64,000 nucleotides of DNA, taken from positions 23,967-87,966 of the forward strand of contig JAUCBJ010000867.1 of NCBI GenBank assembly GCA_032718475.1, written 5' to 3'. A program made the position numbers and the translations under genes. The notes below the pieces were generated by a model. That model was not told the origin of the DNA and searched no databases. It saw only the letters and a list, made by a program, of their open reading frames with translations. Positions 53,201 through 61,809 of the stretch are shown here, piece after piece; the stretch's first letter is position 1; every line of letters begins with the position of its first letter. The stretch is from Nemertoderma westbladi. Lineage: Eukaryota > Xenacoelomorpha > Nemertodermatida > Nemertodermatidae.

Positions 53201-54267
53201 ATGATATATTAACTATTTTATTTACTCACTTGGTCAAAAAATCATGAAAATTATAATATTGTAAAAAGTACTTTTGTTTACAAATACGTCCAATAGTAGG
53301 CCTATGTATTCTTTTATTTTTTTTAATGCTAAGTAATAATTGTAAAGATTTTATCTAATAGCCGTATTCATTTGTAAAATAATTATTGAAAAATTTATTG
53401 GCACGCTTCACTCGCATTCTACGTAATTAAAACCGTTCAGTATTATATGTAAATAAAACAAAATCTTCTGAATTATATCGTAGTATAGTGAAAGTAGACG
53501 CTAAACATAACGTTAACAGTGTACACTGTACAGCTACAGAGTATTAATAAACATTAAAGGCGAATAGGTCCATAAAAAATTAAATAGCATACTATTATGT
53601 TATTATGTACTTATAGAAAACGATGCAAAAATTTTGGATACTAAATATAATATTTCATATGTTCTAAAAATAAATATGTAGATCATTGCACATTTTTTTG
53701 GTGCGTCAGTGCGTCACTGACTACATCACTAGATCCTGATCTGTGCGTGCAGATACGCTGCGTTCTGAATATGGCGCAGAACCACAGACATACCTTTGAC
53801 CCTTAAAAAAATAATAAAAGTAATCTAACCTCGCAAAAAACAGCTCCCTCTCGGAACATAGGCAACGGGCATCGTTCTAGAACGTCTATAATTCCAGGAG
53901 GTAAGGCTCCGTCGTCGATGTAACTAAGTAACTCTGAGTTATCGTAACTAAGTCGAATTGTTTCAGTATCTACACCATTCTTACCCTGTATCTTAATGGA
54001 ATAGCCTTCCTTCCCCGGATAAAGATTCAATATTAAACAGGGAATTTGTTCGCGTTTCACCTTCTCTTCTAGTAGTTTGGATTTGGGAATAACGCGGTAG
54101 GATCGTCGCAATCGCTTGGTTGGTTGCTGGGCAACATCATCGTCTTCCGATTCCGACGATGACTCCGATTCTGGGAGGTCCAACGACGATAAATTACGCT
54201 TCCTAATGACTTTCTCTGCTTCTCTGATAATTTGTTGTGCTCTGTCAATGGACGCGCTGACGTTCAT
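40898..54267 (-). CDS. SUPT20H: Transcription factor SPT20 homolog (SAGA subunit), five-exon gene model
   Basis: Model: exons 54267-53830, 53116-52392, 51299-48662, 47705-47466, 41272-40898, all with GT-AG ends and matching phases (0, 2/1, 0, 0), total 1,471 residues. The first three exons carry the Spt20 domain in the order known from human SUPT20H: IPCLILNLYPGKEGYSIKIQ, ETIRLSYDNSELLSYIDDG, FCE joined to VRDYRR, then KLTILQ-like RLTILQQPNDM, and FHLGSSKDVMRYVMQFRDLF, equivalent to the human IIGSKTDAERVVNQYQEL block. SPT20 is a structural part of the SAGA histone acetyltransferase coactivator. The rest is a long S/T/P/Q-rich tail, making the protein almost twice the ~780 residues of human SUPT20H. 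Exons 4 and 5 are joined by phase and splice signals only. A carbonic anhydrase gene lies inside intron 4 on the other strand. Confidence 0.8.
41273..42671. other. SUPT20H intron 4, 3' portion
   Basis: AT-rich; includes a short repeat of CGACAGCAGAC/CAACCGAGAGCAGAC-type units at 41468-41535 on the plus strand. The region just before 42672 would hold the carbonic anhydrase promoter and 5' UTR; no core promoter motif was identified. Confidence 0.5.
42672..43610 (+). CDS. Alpha carbonic anhydrase, secreted and probably GPI-anchored (single exon)
   Basis: Hydrates CO2 to bicarbonate and a proton. From the ATG at 42672 it has 312 residues: a hydrophobic signal peptide (about 5-24, ending VVAGG), the full alpha-CA fold, and a C-terminal hydrophobic tail (ALFVILMIIIS) after a small-residue stretch, fitting a GPI signal. 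All three zinc histidines are present: H122 and H124 (IHFHWD) and H147 (LEAHVIY). E134 (SEH), the gatekeeper Thr (LTTPE, T233) and the proton-shuttle His (HSGH, H90) are also kept. C45 (GKCEG) and C237 (TTPEC) match the disulfide of extracellular vertebrate CAs. QSPINI is the family's standard N-terminal block. The frame is open 8 codons upstream, but only from TTG. The gene lacks introns and lies inside SUPT20H intron 4 on the opposite strand. It could serve calcification, pH or ion balance. Confidence 0.94.
   Translation: MDIKLCPLSLICGLGFLVVSVVAGGNVEWSYEDPTEWPKNHPGKCEGDFQSPINIIRSDAVYNASLTPLEFSKNHYNIDFNKLTLEHSGHTVGLTFHGEDSEYLEVSGGGLYPGKYRFYNIHFHWDVNDVNGSEHQMDGDHFPLEAHVIYVHEKYNEISEVFVAKDPNGLAVMAILFKQVDGVEKNDLMEPVIVQLSEVVETGSSVKFTHNFDLGTILNDGHPGYYRYRGGLTTPECNEVVQWTVFEGILEIGHDQLAEFHKIKAEDGHLLPANFRPVQELKGRIVQTTASAVAMPTPCYTALFVILMIIIS
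43611..44631. other. SUPT20H intron 4, region after the carbonic anhydrase gene
   Basis: AT-rich probable 3' UTR and intron. The first clear AATAAA on the plus strand is at about 44313. A 16-base G run is at 44441-44456, preceded by GGGGAGGGGT. Confidence 0.5.
44632..45083. mobile_element. MITE with GGGGCGTAGGCAGG-type ends
   Basis: The left end ACAGGGGCGTAGGCAGGG and the right end TTCCTGGCTACGCTCCTG (reverse CAGGAGCGTAGCCAGGAA) are inverted repeats of about 20 bp. Next to them on both sides are GGGTGG/CCACCC stretches. A GGGGCAACGCCCCC hairpin and a 14-base C run (44979-44992) lie inside. Elements with this kind of end are widespread in animal genomes; the superfamily is not assigned. Confidence 0.65.
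45084..47465. other. SUPT20H intron 4, 5' portion
   Basis: No exon or gene could be supported. Around 46840-46990 the phrase ACGTTT(C/G)GATCCTATT occurs twice about 120 bp apart. The rest is AT-rich. Confidence 0.45.
47466..47705 (-). CDS. SUPT20H: SUPT20H exon 4 (proposed)
   Basis: 80 codons in phase 0 at both ends. Good acceptor (TTTTCCTGTGTTTTCCAG) and donor (CGG before GTAGGT). Encodes TTPPIRSPRKPSRSPANKPS and then SIGNLPELDQEELLSLLR, an acidic LxxLL-like end. The composition continues the S/P-rich tail of exon 3. No independent similarity was recognised. Confidence 0.65.
47706..48661 (-). other. SUPT20H intron 3
   Basis: 956 bp, GTAAAT...TTTTCCAG. Contains an 18-base C run (48437-48454) on the plus strand and a GC-rich patch with CGCGCCACCACGCG near 48003-48030. 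Confidence 0.65.
48662..51299 (-). CDS. SUPT20H: SUPT20H exon 3 (end of Spt20 domain and long S/T/P/Q-rich tail)
   Basis: Last base of codon 388 to residue 1267. It starts at the acceptor TAATTCCCCTAG with FHLGSSKDVMRYVMQFRDLF (end of the Spt20 domain). What follows looks disordered: SNQSPAGIISNQSPA-type repeats, a degenerate 10-12-residue repeat (around IGAIPTHTIG) over about 110 residues, a Q8 run (GQQQQQQQR), Pro/Val-rich KLRPPVPPARVVPPPPV, and HSQGQQ/YPQGQQ repeats. Human SUPT20H also has a Q/S/P-rich C-terminal half, but much shorter. The exon ends PHPPILQ before donor GTAAAT; the frame would otherwise stop six codons later. Confidence 0.82.
51300..52391 (-). other. SUPT20H intron 2
   Basis: 1,092 bp, GTAACC...CCCCTAG. 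Two identical donor-like CAGGTAAACA sites (minus strand, 51370-51361 and 51430-51421) stand 60 bp apart near the 3' end and could be decoys or an unrecognised alternative exon. GACAGACAGAC-type simple repeats occur near 52010-52050. Confidence 0.7.
52392..53116 (-). CDS. SUPT20H: SUPT20H exon 2 (Spt20 domain)
   Basis: Residues 147-387 plus two bases. Acceptor CTCTCTATTCCAG, then VRDYRRCVDNAGPETSYVQL, matching the family's IRDYR block followed by the LLRPT.Q-like LRPTQESV. KVAVESAILLKLYPELTLDP corresponds to the helix that ends LCLDPS in human. A GC-rich, Arg-rich middle is followed by VKDDYVFE-like RVMKEEFLFETERPNGK and the LTILQ motif. Ends TCATGCAG before donor GTAACC, phase 2. Confidence 0.88.
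53117..53829 (-). other. SUPT20H intron 1
   Basis: 713 bp, GTTAGA...TTCCAG, AT-rich, no internal gene seen. Confidence 0.75.
53830..54267 (-). CDS. SUPT20H: SUPT20H exon 1 (start of Spt20 domain)
   Basis: Residues 1-146. The start is placed at the ATG at 54267 (MNVSASIDRAQQIIREAEK), which aligns with the N-terminus of the family; the frame is open further upstream to another ATG at 54327, which would add 20 residues without family similarity. An acidic Ser-rich stretch (ESESSSESEDDD) precedes a basic RLRRSYR and the conserved PCLILNLYPGKEGYSI and NGVDTETIRL blocks. It ends TTTTGCGAG before donor GTTAGA. Confidence 0.88.
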
Positions 54268-55716
54268 TTTAAATTTACACCAGTACAGCAGTTGGCACTT
54301 GGCAGTACGGTACGGTACATTGAACAATTGACCTGGCTGCCTGTTGGCTGACTTTCGGTCCAGGAACTGAACTACAGGTAGCTGGGTAGCCTAACTGGGT
54401 AGCCTATCCTGGTTACTGTAACGGTACTGGTACAGTGGCTGAGTGTGGTAACAAACCTACTAGGGCCTAAGTACCTGAGTACTGATATGGGTATGAATGA
54501 ACTATACAGCTATAACTCCACTACCGCTACCGCGGTATACACCATTAAGGCAGTAAGGCTACCGCAAAGCCATACCACTACCGCAAAAAGTAACTACTGA
54601 TGTCTGACTGTATGAGTGCGATCCCTGCTTATAATACTTATAATAATTAATTTGATCATTAAAATAATGTTGCATTGTAATTATGTAATATATATGTACT
54701 GATACGGGATGCAGTTTTGATTTAAATACCGATATACAGTATGGCAGCATGGGTAGGTACACTTGGCACTTGGAGTTGTACTAAAGTCCAATATTGGACT
54801 TTGGAGTCCAAAATTGGACTTTAAGTCTAAAATTGGACTTGAAGTCCAATTTTTGACTTCTCACCGACTGGCGGTAAATTGCGGTAAGTTGCGGTAAATT
54901 GCGGTTAGTTGCGGTAAATTGCGGTTTTTAGTAGGACCCCTATAGTTACAATTATATAAACCTGTACAAAGAGTGCATAGCATGGCTAATTTGGGCCTAC
55001 AGAATTAGGCCTGTCCTGTACCAGTATAGTATACGTGATCTATAATCACTGCACCGGTACCGCGGTATCAGTCAGCCAGTACCGTAAAATACCGAATACA
55101 GTATGGTATTGCAGTATTTTCTGATTGCAGGATTCCTGATTCAGGGATTGACATTGAGTACAGGAGTATAGTACCGGTACAGGCAGACAGGCCACAATGG
55201 TATTACTGCAGTACTCAGTACTGCAGTACTGTAATTTCGTAATTTGCTAGAAATCCAGCTGATTTAGTCTCCTAGCAACCTGCTGATGTCAAGCATTATA
55301 ATTTTGGATAAATAATTTATTATAACTGTAAGACAGTTACACTGGTGCTGCACGAAGGCCCCAAGCAAATTCAACTTGGAAAATTTCTAAACTTATGACA
55401 GACTATTTGTGTACCAAGTTTGGTTACATTTCATCGAGGATTCATCGAGTTATTAACGTTCAAAATTGAACACCGCAAAAAAAGCGACAGAACGACAGGT
55501 TGATTAATGGTACCCCTACGCTAAGGCTCACTCACTTCGTGGCTCGCTCCACATTGATTTAATATTATTTCAATACCCATATTACTACATCGGCATACTG
55601 GCATACGATGCGTTGGCGTTGTATCACACATCTCCACATAGATGTATCAGCAATTACTCGCACAGTTTCGAAACTTCGCATAGTTATAACTAGCTGATAT
55701 AACTGTATAACAATCG
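54268..55716. other. Region upstream of SUPT20H with short palindromic repeats
   Basis: Probable SUPT20H 5' flank; GTACGGTACGGTACA near 54306 is a short tandem repeat. From 54782 to 54862 the phrase AAGTCCAATATTGGACTTT and variants occur four times in alternating orientation. From 54870 to 54925 there are five tandem copies of an 11-bp TTGCGGTAAAT unit. TACTGTA/GGTACC-type motifs are frequent. No gene seen. Confidence 0.55.
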
Positions 55717-56150
55717 TCAGTCTTGGTTTAGGAAAAATATTTTAATGCAAAACAGGACCAGCGACGAGCGCAACGAGGCATATAATGAAGACGAGTACTG
55801 CGTAGACTATATTCCTATAAACCATACCTGGCTGCGCCTATTGATCGCATCGGTAGTTATAAAGATTGTCAGTCTGCGTTTAGGAAATATATTTAAATAC
55901 AAAACAGGACGAGCACAACGAGGCTTATAAAGAAGACGAGTACTGCGTTGACTATATTATTATATAAACCACCTGGCTTCACACATTGATCGCATCCCTA
56001 GTTATTATTATTATAAAGATCGTCCTAGCCTGCGTTTAAGAAATATATTTAAATACAAAACAGGACGAAGGCAACGAGGCTTATAATGAAAACGAGTACT
56101 GCGTTTATTATATTCCTATAAACTTTCCTGGCTTTGCATATTGAACGTGC
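55717..56150. repeat. Three tandem units of about 150-165 bp
   Basis: Each unit contains TTAGGAAATATATTTAAATA or a variant, then CAAAACAGGACGAGC, CAACGAGGCTTATAA, GACGAGTACTGCGT and TATTCCTATAAACC. Units start near 55717, 55869 and 56032. Small open frames in them are not believed to be genes. Confidence 0.8.
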
Positions 56151-56224
56151 GATTAGAAATAAGTTCGTGCTACCCTTCCGTGGGTGGTAGATGTCGCGGT
56201 TATGTATTGGTGGGTGGGAAGGGT

Positions 56225-56244
56225 GGGGGGGGGGGGGGGGGGGG
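56225..56244. repeat. Poly(G) run, 20 bases
   Basis: Preceded by GGTGGGTGGGAAGGGTG, so the G-rich stretch is longer than the pure run. Confidence 0.9.
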
Positions 56245-56869
56245 CAGATTAAAAGGGCTGAACACGTACTGCACCCCTTTCTTTAATTGATTGGTGGTGT
56301 GGGTAAATTTCTCAAATACTGATTTTGGGATACAGTCGCTCAATTTTAATTTGTATCTCATAACTGGGCTTCGTGCTGCGCGAAGGCCCCACGAACGTGT
56401 CCCTCCTACTGTACTGGTGACAACCGCTCTACTACGTGTATTTTTATTTTGGGTTTCTCTACAGTTTATATTATTATTACTACCGCTTGGATTTATATAA
56501 TTATTTTGGTCAAATATAGTGTGGTTATTAATATTCGTTGCATTACCTTTATTACTGTAGCAACCTGAGTTCCAACTGGGTTAATCTTCCCCTGTTTTCT
56601 TTATTATAATTCTGAAACAAACGCAGTTGGGATTCTGAAATTTTATGACTTTTCCTAAAAATCTATTGTCTTCCTAGAAGTGAAAACCGTTTTCAAAAAT
56701 ATTTGTAAGTTTTTGAGTTATAGCACCATTTTTTAACCCTACTTTTGGCACTTTTTTTGAGACGTTTTTTGAAAATTACATTTCATTAAATATTAATTGT
56801 AACATCTCTATTTTTGATTTACACCGGTTTTTTGGTGTTCGCAATTGGATGGAATTCATATAAATTGAT

Positions 56870-57600
56870 TTAGAAATTTCAAACTTGTTTTTTTCGGCGG
56901 GTGCCAAATTTTGGTGCCAGCACCAAATTTTGAAATATGTCAATTTTGTAAATTGATTGTTTGAAACTTGTTTTTTAAGCAATTGGGGTTTTTGGGGTTC
57001 CGGTTTCGATGAAATATATACGAGTTGCACCAAGCGTATCAAACTTGTATTTTTTGGTGCTAGCACGAAATTTTGAAAATCCATACAATAGATGAAATAG
57101 CTTGTGACAATTGATTTCCTGCATTTTAGAGGTTTATGGCTGTTGTGAATTCAATGGAATATATAATTATCGAACTATACATCTCAAACTTGTATTTTTC
57201 GGAAGTGGGTGCAAAATGTTTGAAAACCATCAAATATATTCAATTGATTGTGTCACCTTGATTCTTGCGGTATACGGGTTTGTTAGGAGGAATCAGTAAA
57301 AATTTCATAAGAGTTTTCAAACTTGTATTTTTCGCCGGTGGGTGAAAATTGTTGTGCCGAGCACCAAATTTTGGAAAATGAGTAAACTGATCAGTAGCTA
57401 TTATCATCTTGTTTCTTGCGTTATACGGGTTTATGAGGGACCTGAATCCGATGGAATCAATAAAAACAGCACTGGACATCGCAAACTTGTGCTTTTTGGT
57501 GATGGGTACGAAATTTGGTGCTAGCACCAAAATTTGCCAAATTACGCCGGAAAATGCAAGTAGCAATGATCTGGCATATTTGAAATGTATTCCATTAGAA
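56870..57600. repeat. Diverged tandem repeat, period about 130-160 bp
   Basis: The phrase CAAACTTGTATTTTTCGG returns near 56880, 57041, 57187, 57319 and 57482. Each is followed by a (C)ACCAAATTTTG(AAAA) block, then ATTGATTG.. or a similar stretch, TTGCG(G/T)TATACGGGTTT and a GAAT..ATGGAAT block. Units differ strongly, so the array is old. Short frames on both strands reflect this repeat. Confidence 0.7.
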
Positions 57601-58139
57601 TCAGCGCCATAGAAAACCTGAAAATGTGAATTTATAGCATCATATAAGTGAATTAAAAATTTTGTGCTCTAACTGAAAAGTGCTGGTTACTTGTTTTTTC
57701 ATTTTTTTCCTAAGACGACTAAACAGCCATTTATGGTAATCATATCATTTTTAAAAATTTCCCAATGTATTTTGCGCCCCAGAAAACCTGTATTGAATAA
57801 CAATTAGCCGAAAAATGTAACTTTCAAATTTTGTGAAAATTGTGCACTACTTGTAATTTTGGTGCTGCAATATTACCACCCCAGTACATTTTTTCGAAAT
57901 TTTTTTTTCGGTAGGATCCAGACTAGTGATACCTACGTACAAACAAAAAATCAGACGTTTTCGTTAATATTTGTAGATTTTAGAGGGAGGGGTCAATATG
58001 ACCCCCCCCCCCCCCCCCCGGTATTTGTACAGCATTTCATAGCCCGGTGGTACGGTACTAATAGGGTTTATATATTGTCGTTCTAACCTAAACCTGTTTG
58101 GTAAAGTAACTTACCCTTCTGATTGGTTGAATGCTTCGC
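57601..58139. other. Intergenic; poly(C) at 58002-58019
   Basis: AT-rich with one 18-base C run. Nothing else recognised. Confidence 0.5.
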
Positions 58140-59110
58140 TGGTTGTTGCCTAGCATCCCTCATGTTAGGCCTTACTATGGGTTGTTGATTTTTGGGCTTA
58201 TTACTCTGTTGTACTGGCTCCACTTCGGCAGGTCCAAACCAAACCCCAGCATAGTTAGTTACTGGGTTTCGTGTATCCTTTCTGGTGTTATTTTGAAAAA
58301 GTTACTCCATCAAAACCCAGTACGTGCTCAAAAATCCCAAGAGCCTACGCCAAAACACAGTAACTGCACTTTCTGGGTTTCGAGCAAAATTCTTTACTGG
58401 GTTTTCACATGGTATTTTCTGAACAAAATTGAGTATCATTTCCGAAAGACAAATTGTCCAAGTCAAAACCCAGTATGTATATTGATAATTTCAGATTTAC
58501 CACGTCAAAACCCAGTAAACAGAGTTACTGGGTTTCCAGCAGTTTGAGATACTGGGTTTTGACGTGGGATTTCCCGAATGCAGATATGCCAAACCAAAAC
58601 CCAGTAACTCCAGCAACGCAACAGACGTAGACAAATAATTAAATGTTCTAGAATATTATATTCTAGAATGTTGCCTCTTTGTTTTCGCTAACCGTTGGCG
58701 AAGGAAGTCAGAGTTACTGGGTTTTGGCGAAGGGACTTGTCAGTTACTTGGTTTTGGCATGTGAAAGGTAACTGATTGGAAAAGTTAAATGTTAGTTTAC
58801 TGGGTTTTGGTTTAGTTACTGTGTTTTGAAATGTGAATCGTGACGTTACTGGGTATTGATGCATGAAAAATCACAATTCTTTTCTTTTCTACCATACCAA
58901 AACCGTGTAAGTCGATTTATATGAATAGTAAGGAATAAATTGAAAAAAAAAGTTTTGGCACTAATATATGTACAATTTGTAAAGGTACATAAAATTATAA
59001 CTCATCAAATTAAATTTTAACCAAATGCCAGCTGATTAAAGTCCAAAAACTTTAAACGCGATTATCTCGAAAAGTCAAAAAATGTACTTACTGGGTTTTG
59101 GTTTGGAGCT
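58140..59110. repeat. Field of ACTGGGTTTTGG / AAAACCCAGT motifs in both orientations
   Basis: About fifteen or more occurrences of (G)TTACTGGGTTT(T) or its reverse complement AAAACCCAGTA(A) over roughly 1 kb (for example at 58259, 58314, 58401, 58463, 58504, 58526, 58550, 58595, 58711, 58796, 58845, 59088). They are separated by 20-100 bp of unrelated sequence, often ending in TGACGTGG, GGCGAAGG or GGCATGTGAA. This is not a regular tandem repeat. Confidence 0.75.
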
Positions 59111-59209
59111 GCCGACTTGTTTACACATTTCTCTCTGTGTAGGTTGACTTACCTTATCTATTAATAGGGTATTCATACAGTAGTTATTATTTCTCTACTA
59201 GTTGGTTCA

Positions 59210-59400
59210 CCTTTATTCCTATGTGCTAACTCTGATTGTTGCTCTTCTAATTCTAATAACTCGTTCTGTTCCCTAATAAGTGCTTTCTTTGCCTCATATT
59301 CTTTCTCTCTATTTCATTCTGTTTAATTGGTATCAATTCTCTCGCCCTCGCTTCCTCATTCCTTAAGGGCACGTGTTTGTCCATACATTTGACTATTAAG
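59210..59400 (-). pseudogene. Gag-like coiled-coil fragment
   Basis: On the minus strand the reading around EARARELIPIKQNEIER and, in the next frame, EYEAKKALIREQNELLELEE and QQSELAHRN gives a charged helical stretch. Its style resembles the coiled coil of the BEL-like gag at 11-13 kb. It is broken by a frame change and has no other domain. A remnant of a related retroelement is the likeliest reading, but support is thin. Confidence 0.35.
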
Positions 59401-59879
59401 CTTATGTACCTCTTCTGAGGAATTGGTTCAACAGAATGGCTTGAAATTTGGAGGGGAATTAATTTTGCATTTGTCTCAGACTTTTGGTTGCAAAATAAAT
59501 AAAAAAATGTATTGTGATCACCAGAAATTTTCAAAGTGAAAAATGTTATTATTGTAAAAAGTGAAAAAAACACGTATTTTGGCCGTTTTTTGTGATGTAA
59601 CTTTTTCAATTTCTAACCCACATGTCTAAATGTGCTACCACCTATAAAGGATTAGTAGAAGAACATCTACTGAAAATTTCATGCAATTTGGTTCAAATAG
59701 TTCCAGTAGTTCCAGATAAACAGGTACATGAGTGAAAAATAAAAACGAAAAATAAAATTCTGAGATAAATCCATTTAAAGTTTTCAAACCTTCCCACCAT
59801 TTTATGTTAAATGGAGGGATAATTCAAATTGTATTGAAAAAATAAGGAAGAATACTTCTTAACTAAAATTTTCGATATG

Positions 59880-60170
59880 GGGGTTTTCTGGGGTGGTGAT
59901 TGCATTTCCGATGTCAGTTTTGACGTTTGATGAATTCCAGACTGTCAGTCTGTCTGTCTACCGAACTGAAATTTAGGTTAGGGTGGTTTTCCTGGTCGGT
60001 GATTTCAATACCAATGTTAGTTTTCACGTTTGAAGAATTCCAGACTGTCTAACTGTCAGACTGTCTGTTTATCAAACAATCTGTCCGTCTGTCAGTCGAA
60101 ATTTAGGAAAGGACACAACATCGCAAAAAATGTAATTAGAGGGGTTTTCCTGGACGGTGATTCCATTTCT
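59880..60170. repeat. Tandem units of about 110-150 bp with GGTGATTnnATTTC and CAGACTGTC text
   Basis: GGGGTGGTGATTGCATTTCC (about 59892) returns as TGGTCGGTGATTTCAATACC (about 59992) and TGGACGGTGATTCCATTTC (about 60152). The first two are followed by GT(T)AGTTTT.ACGTTTGA, GAATTCCAGACTGTC and CTGTCTGT-type simple repeats. A related piece on the other strand is near 51470-51495. Confidence 0.65.
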
Positions 60171-60673
60171 GTGACGGGATCGTAGATCCCGACTGGGTAA
60201 GATTTAGTACGCGTCACCTGACTGCTGGGCTAGTGTCCTTTTGGCTGAAAGCTGTTGGGGAAAAATAACAGAGGTTGTGTTCCTCAATGTTAATGTTCCA
60301 AATGATAATAGAATAACAGAATAACAGCAGATATACAATTGATGTTAGTTGACGTAGTGACGGTCAAAAACTATAACCGGTCTGCAACTCTGTGATTAAT
60401 GAACTGACTGGTAAATCAGTAACACAGAATAACTATATGATTGATACGCATAGATATTGGTTTCACCTCTTACTCTACTTGGCCTTCTGTACCCAATGGA
60501 TGCTTTCCTATCTCTGTTCACGTGCTCCCCTGCCCGCTATTGGCTTATATACTAATTGTCACTTTGGCACTCCTTGTGAGTGTTTCCCCCTGCCGCTAGC
60601 CTTTACTAGCTGTGTTCTCCCTCTGAGGTGGTTTGACCTCTCACCTCTCTCTGTGGCTTTGGGGCCTGTATCG
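60171..60673. other. Possible LTR or element start, no gene
   Basis: TGTGACGGGATCGTAGATCC near 60171 includes the hairpin CGGGATC-GTA-GATCCCG and looks like the start of a Gypsy-type LTR, but no second copy is in the window to test this. Open frames here are C/T-rich and not convincing. Confidence 0.3.
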
Positions 60674-61001
60674 CCCCCCCCCCCCCAAGTTGGTTATGAG
60701 GCGAGATTATTATTGGTAATCTCGTATCGCCAACTATATTGGTAAAATGCCACTGGTCCCATTTTCGGGTGGATAATGTAAGGGAATTGAATCCGCTTAC
60801 ACCCCCCCCCCCCCCCATGCTATCTTCCCAGTACGAAGATAGCATCAATCTTAATTGCGCTTCAATTCCGCTGGAACCCAATCTAATATCGGGGGTGGGG
60901 TAGAGTTCTTTTCTCGGGGTCCGCTTCCCAGACCCCCCCCCCCCCTGGGTGTGTTATTACTACCCCTCCTTGGTGCAATCGCGAGCTATGTTGCACCAAG
61001 G
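60674..61001. repeat. Three poly(C) runs, each followed by a hairpin
   Basis: C13 at 60674 is followed by stem CGAGATTA/TAATCTCG (60701-60723), enclosed by AGTTGG/CCAACT. C15 at 60802-60816 is directly followed by an 11-bp perfect stem ATGCTATCTTC (60817-60827)/GAAGATAGCAT (60835-60845). C13 at 60933-60945 is followed by an 11-bp perfect stem CCTTGGTGCAA (60968-60978)/TTGCACCAAGG (60991-61001). Stem sequences differ between the three; the spacing is about 130 bp. Confidence 0.8.
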
Positions 61002-61458
61002 TATCTGGTGTCTCTGTTTGAGACAATTGTGCTTACTCTCCACACAATTTTCTTCAACCTCACTCTAATCTTCCTCATGGACCTTGCTGTCCCTTACTCT
61101 CACTTCGGTCCCTTGGGATTCTTCCCCTCTCACTGCTCATTCTCTTTCACTTCCTCACGCGCCAACACCTCATCTCCATACTTCCCCGTTTCCCTTGTAC
61201 TCAACTGATATCTTACTCCACCTACCCCTGACGAGCCTCACCCTCCCCTTTTGTGCCGCCACACTCAAGAAGCGTGATTCGTCTAGTGTCTCGTCCTCCT
61301 GTCGTAGTCAATTGGTCCCCAGCCCCAGTAGCTAATTGGAAAAGGTTATATATGACTGTAATACTTAGATTGATTATATATTTATATTGATTATTCGATT
61401 ATCTACATACGTACCATACTAATTGCACTTTAATTATTTGCACTTAGGAGTTCGTATT
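61002..61458. other. C/T-rich intergenic DNA
   Basis: Plus strand is strongly pyrimidine-rich (TCACTCTAATC.., CTTCCCCTCTCACTGC..). No gene is supported; it may be the antisense of a decayed purine-rich retroelement frame. Confidence 0.4.
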
Positions 61459-61809
61459 TTATCCTACATGTGGTACCTTCCAGGCACACCCACATCTCTG
61501 TCCCTGAGGTCTAGTTCGCTCCTCCCGTCTTTGGGAACCATCTAAGTTCTTTGCCCCTGTCATCGTCTTGTCTGGGCCGCTTCCTTCCCTTCGGCTTGTC
61601 CTCCTCATTCTTGCCGTTACCGTTTTACTAAGCCCCGTCGTTGGTTCTTTGGGCGCTGGTGTTATCAACTCCCGGTTACACTTTGCAGGTGGTCCCTCCG
61701 AGTGTCCCTCCTGCTTCCCCCTGGTAGCGTCCCACAGGATCATTTTTATCGCCCGCGGCACGTGTTCCACCAGAAAGTCCCTGAACTCGACCCTGTCTCT
61801 GGCGACCAT
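61459..61809 (-). pseudogene. Unrecognised open frame, possibly retroelement-derived
   Basis: About 116 codons in a purine-rich minus-strand stretch. It starts MVARDRVEFRDFLVEHVPRA and continues with K/R/T/G-rich sequence (KTVTARMRRTSRREGSGPDK) and a single C-x-C (RCGCAW). I do not recognise a domain. Its composition and the lack of upstream exons suggest a fragment of a gag-like protein or chance. No promoter or splice sites were assigned. Confidence 0.25.

Noticed and set aside
58131-58547. 138-codon plus-strand ORF
   Set aside because: It runs through the ACTGGGTTTTGG motif field; there is no recognisable domain and the repeats explain it.
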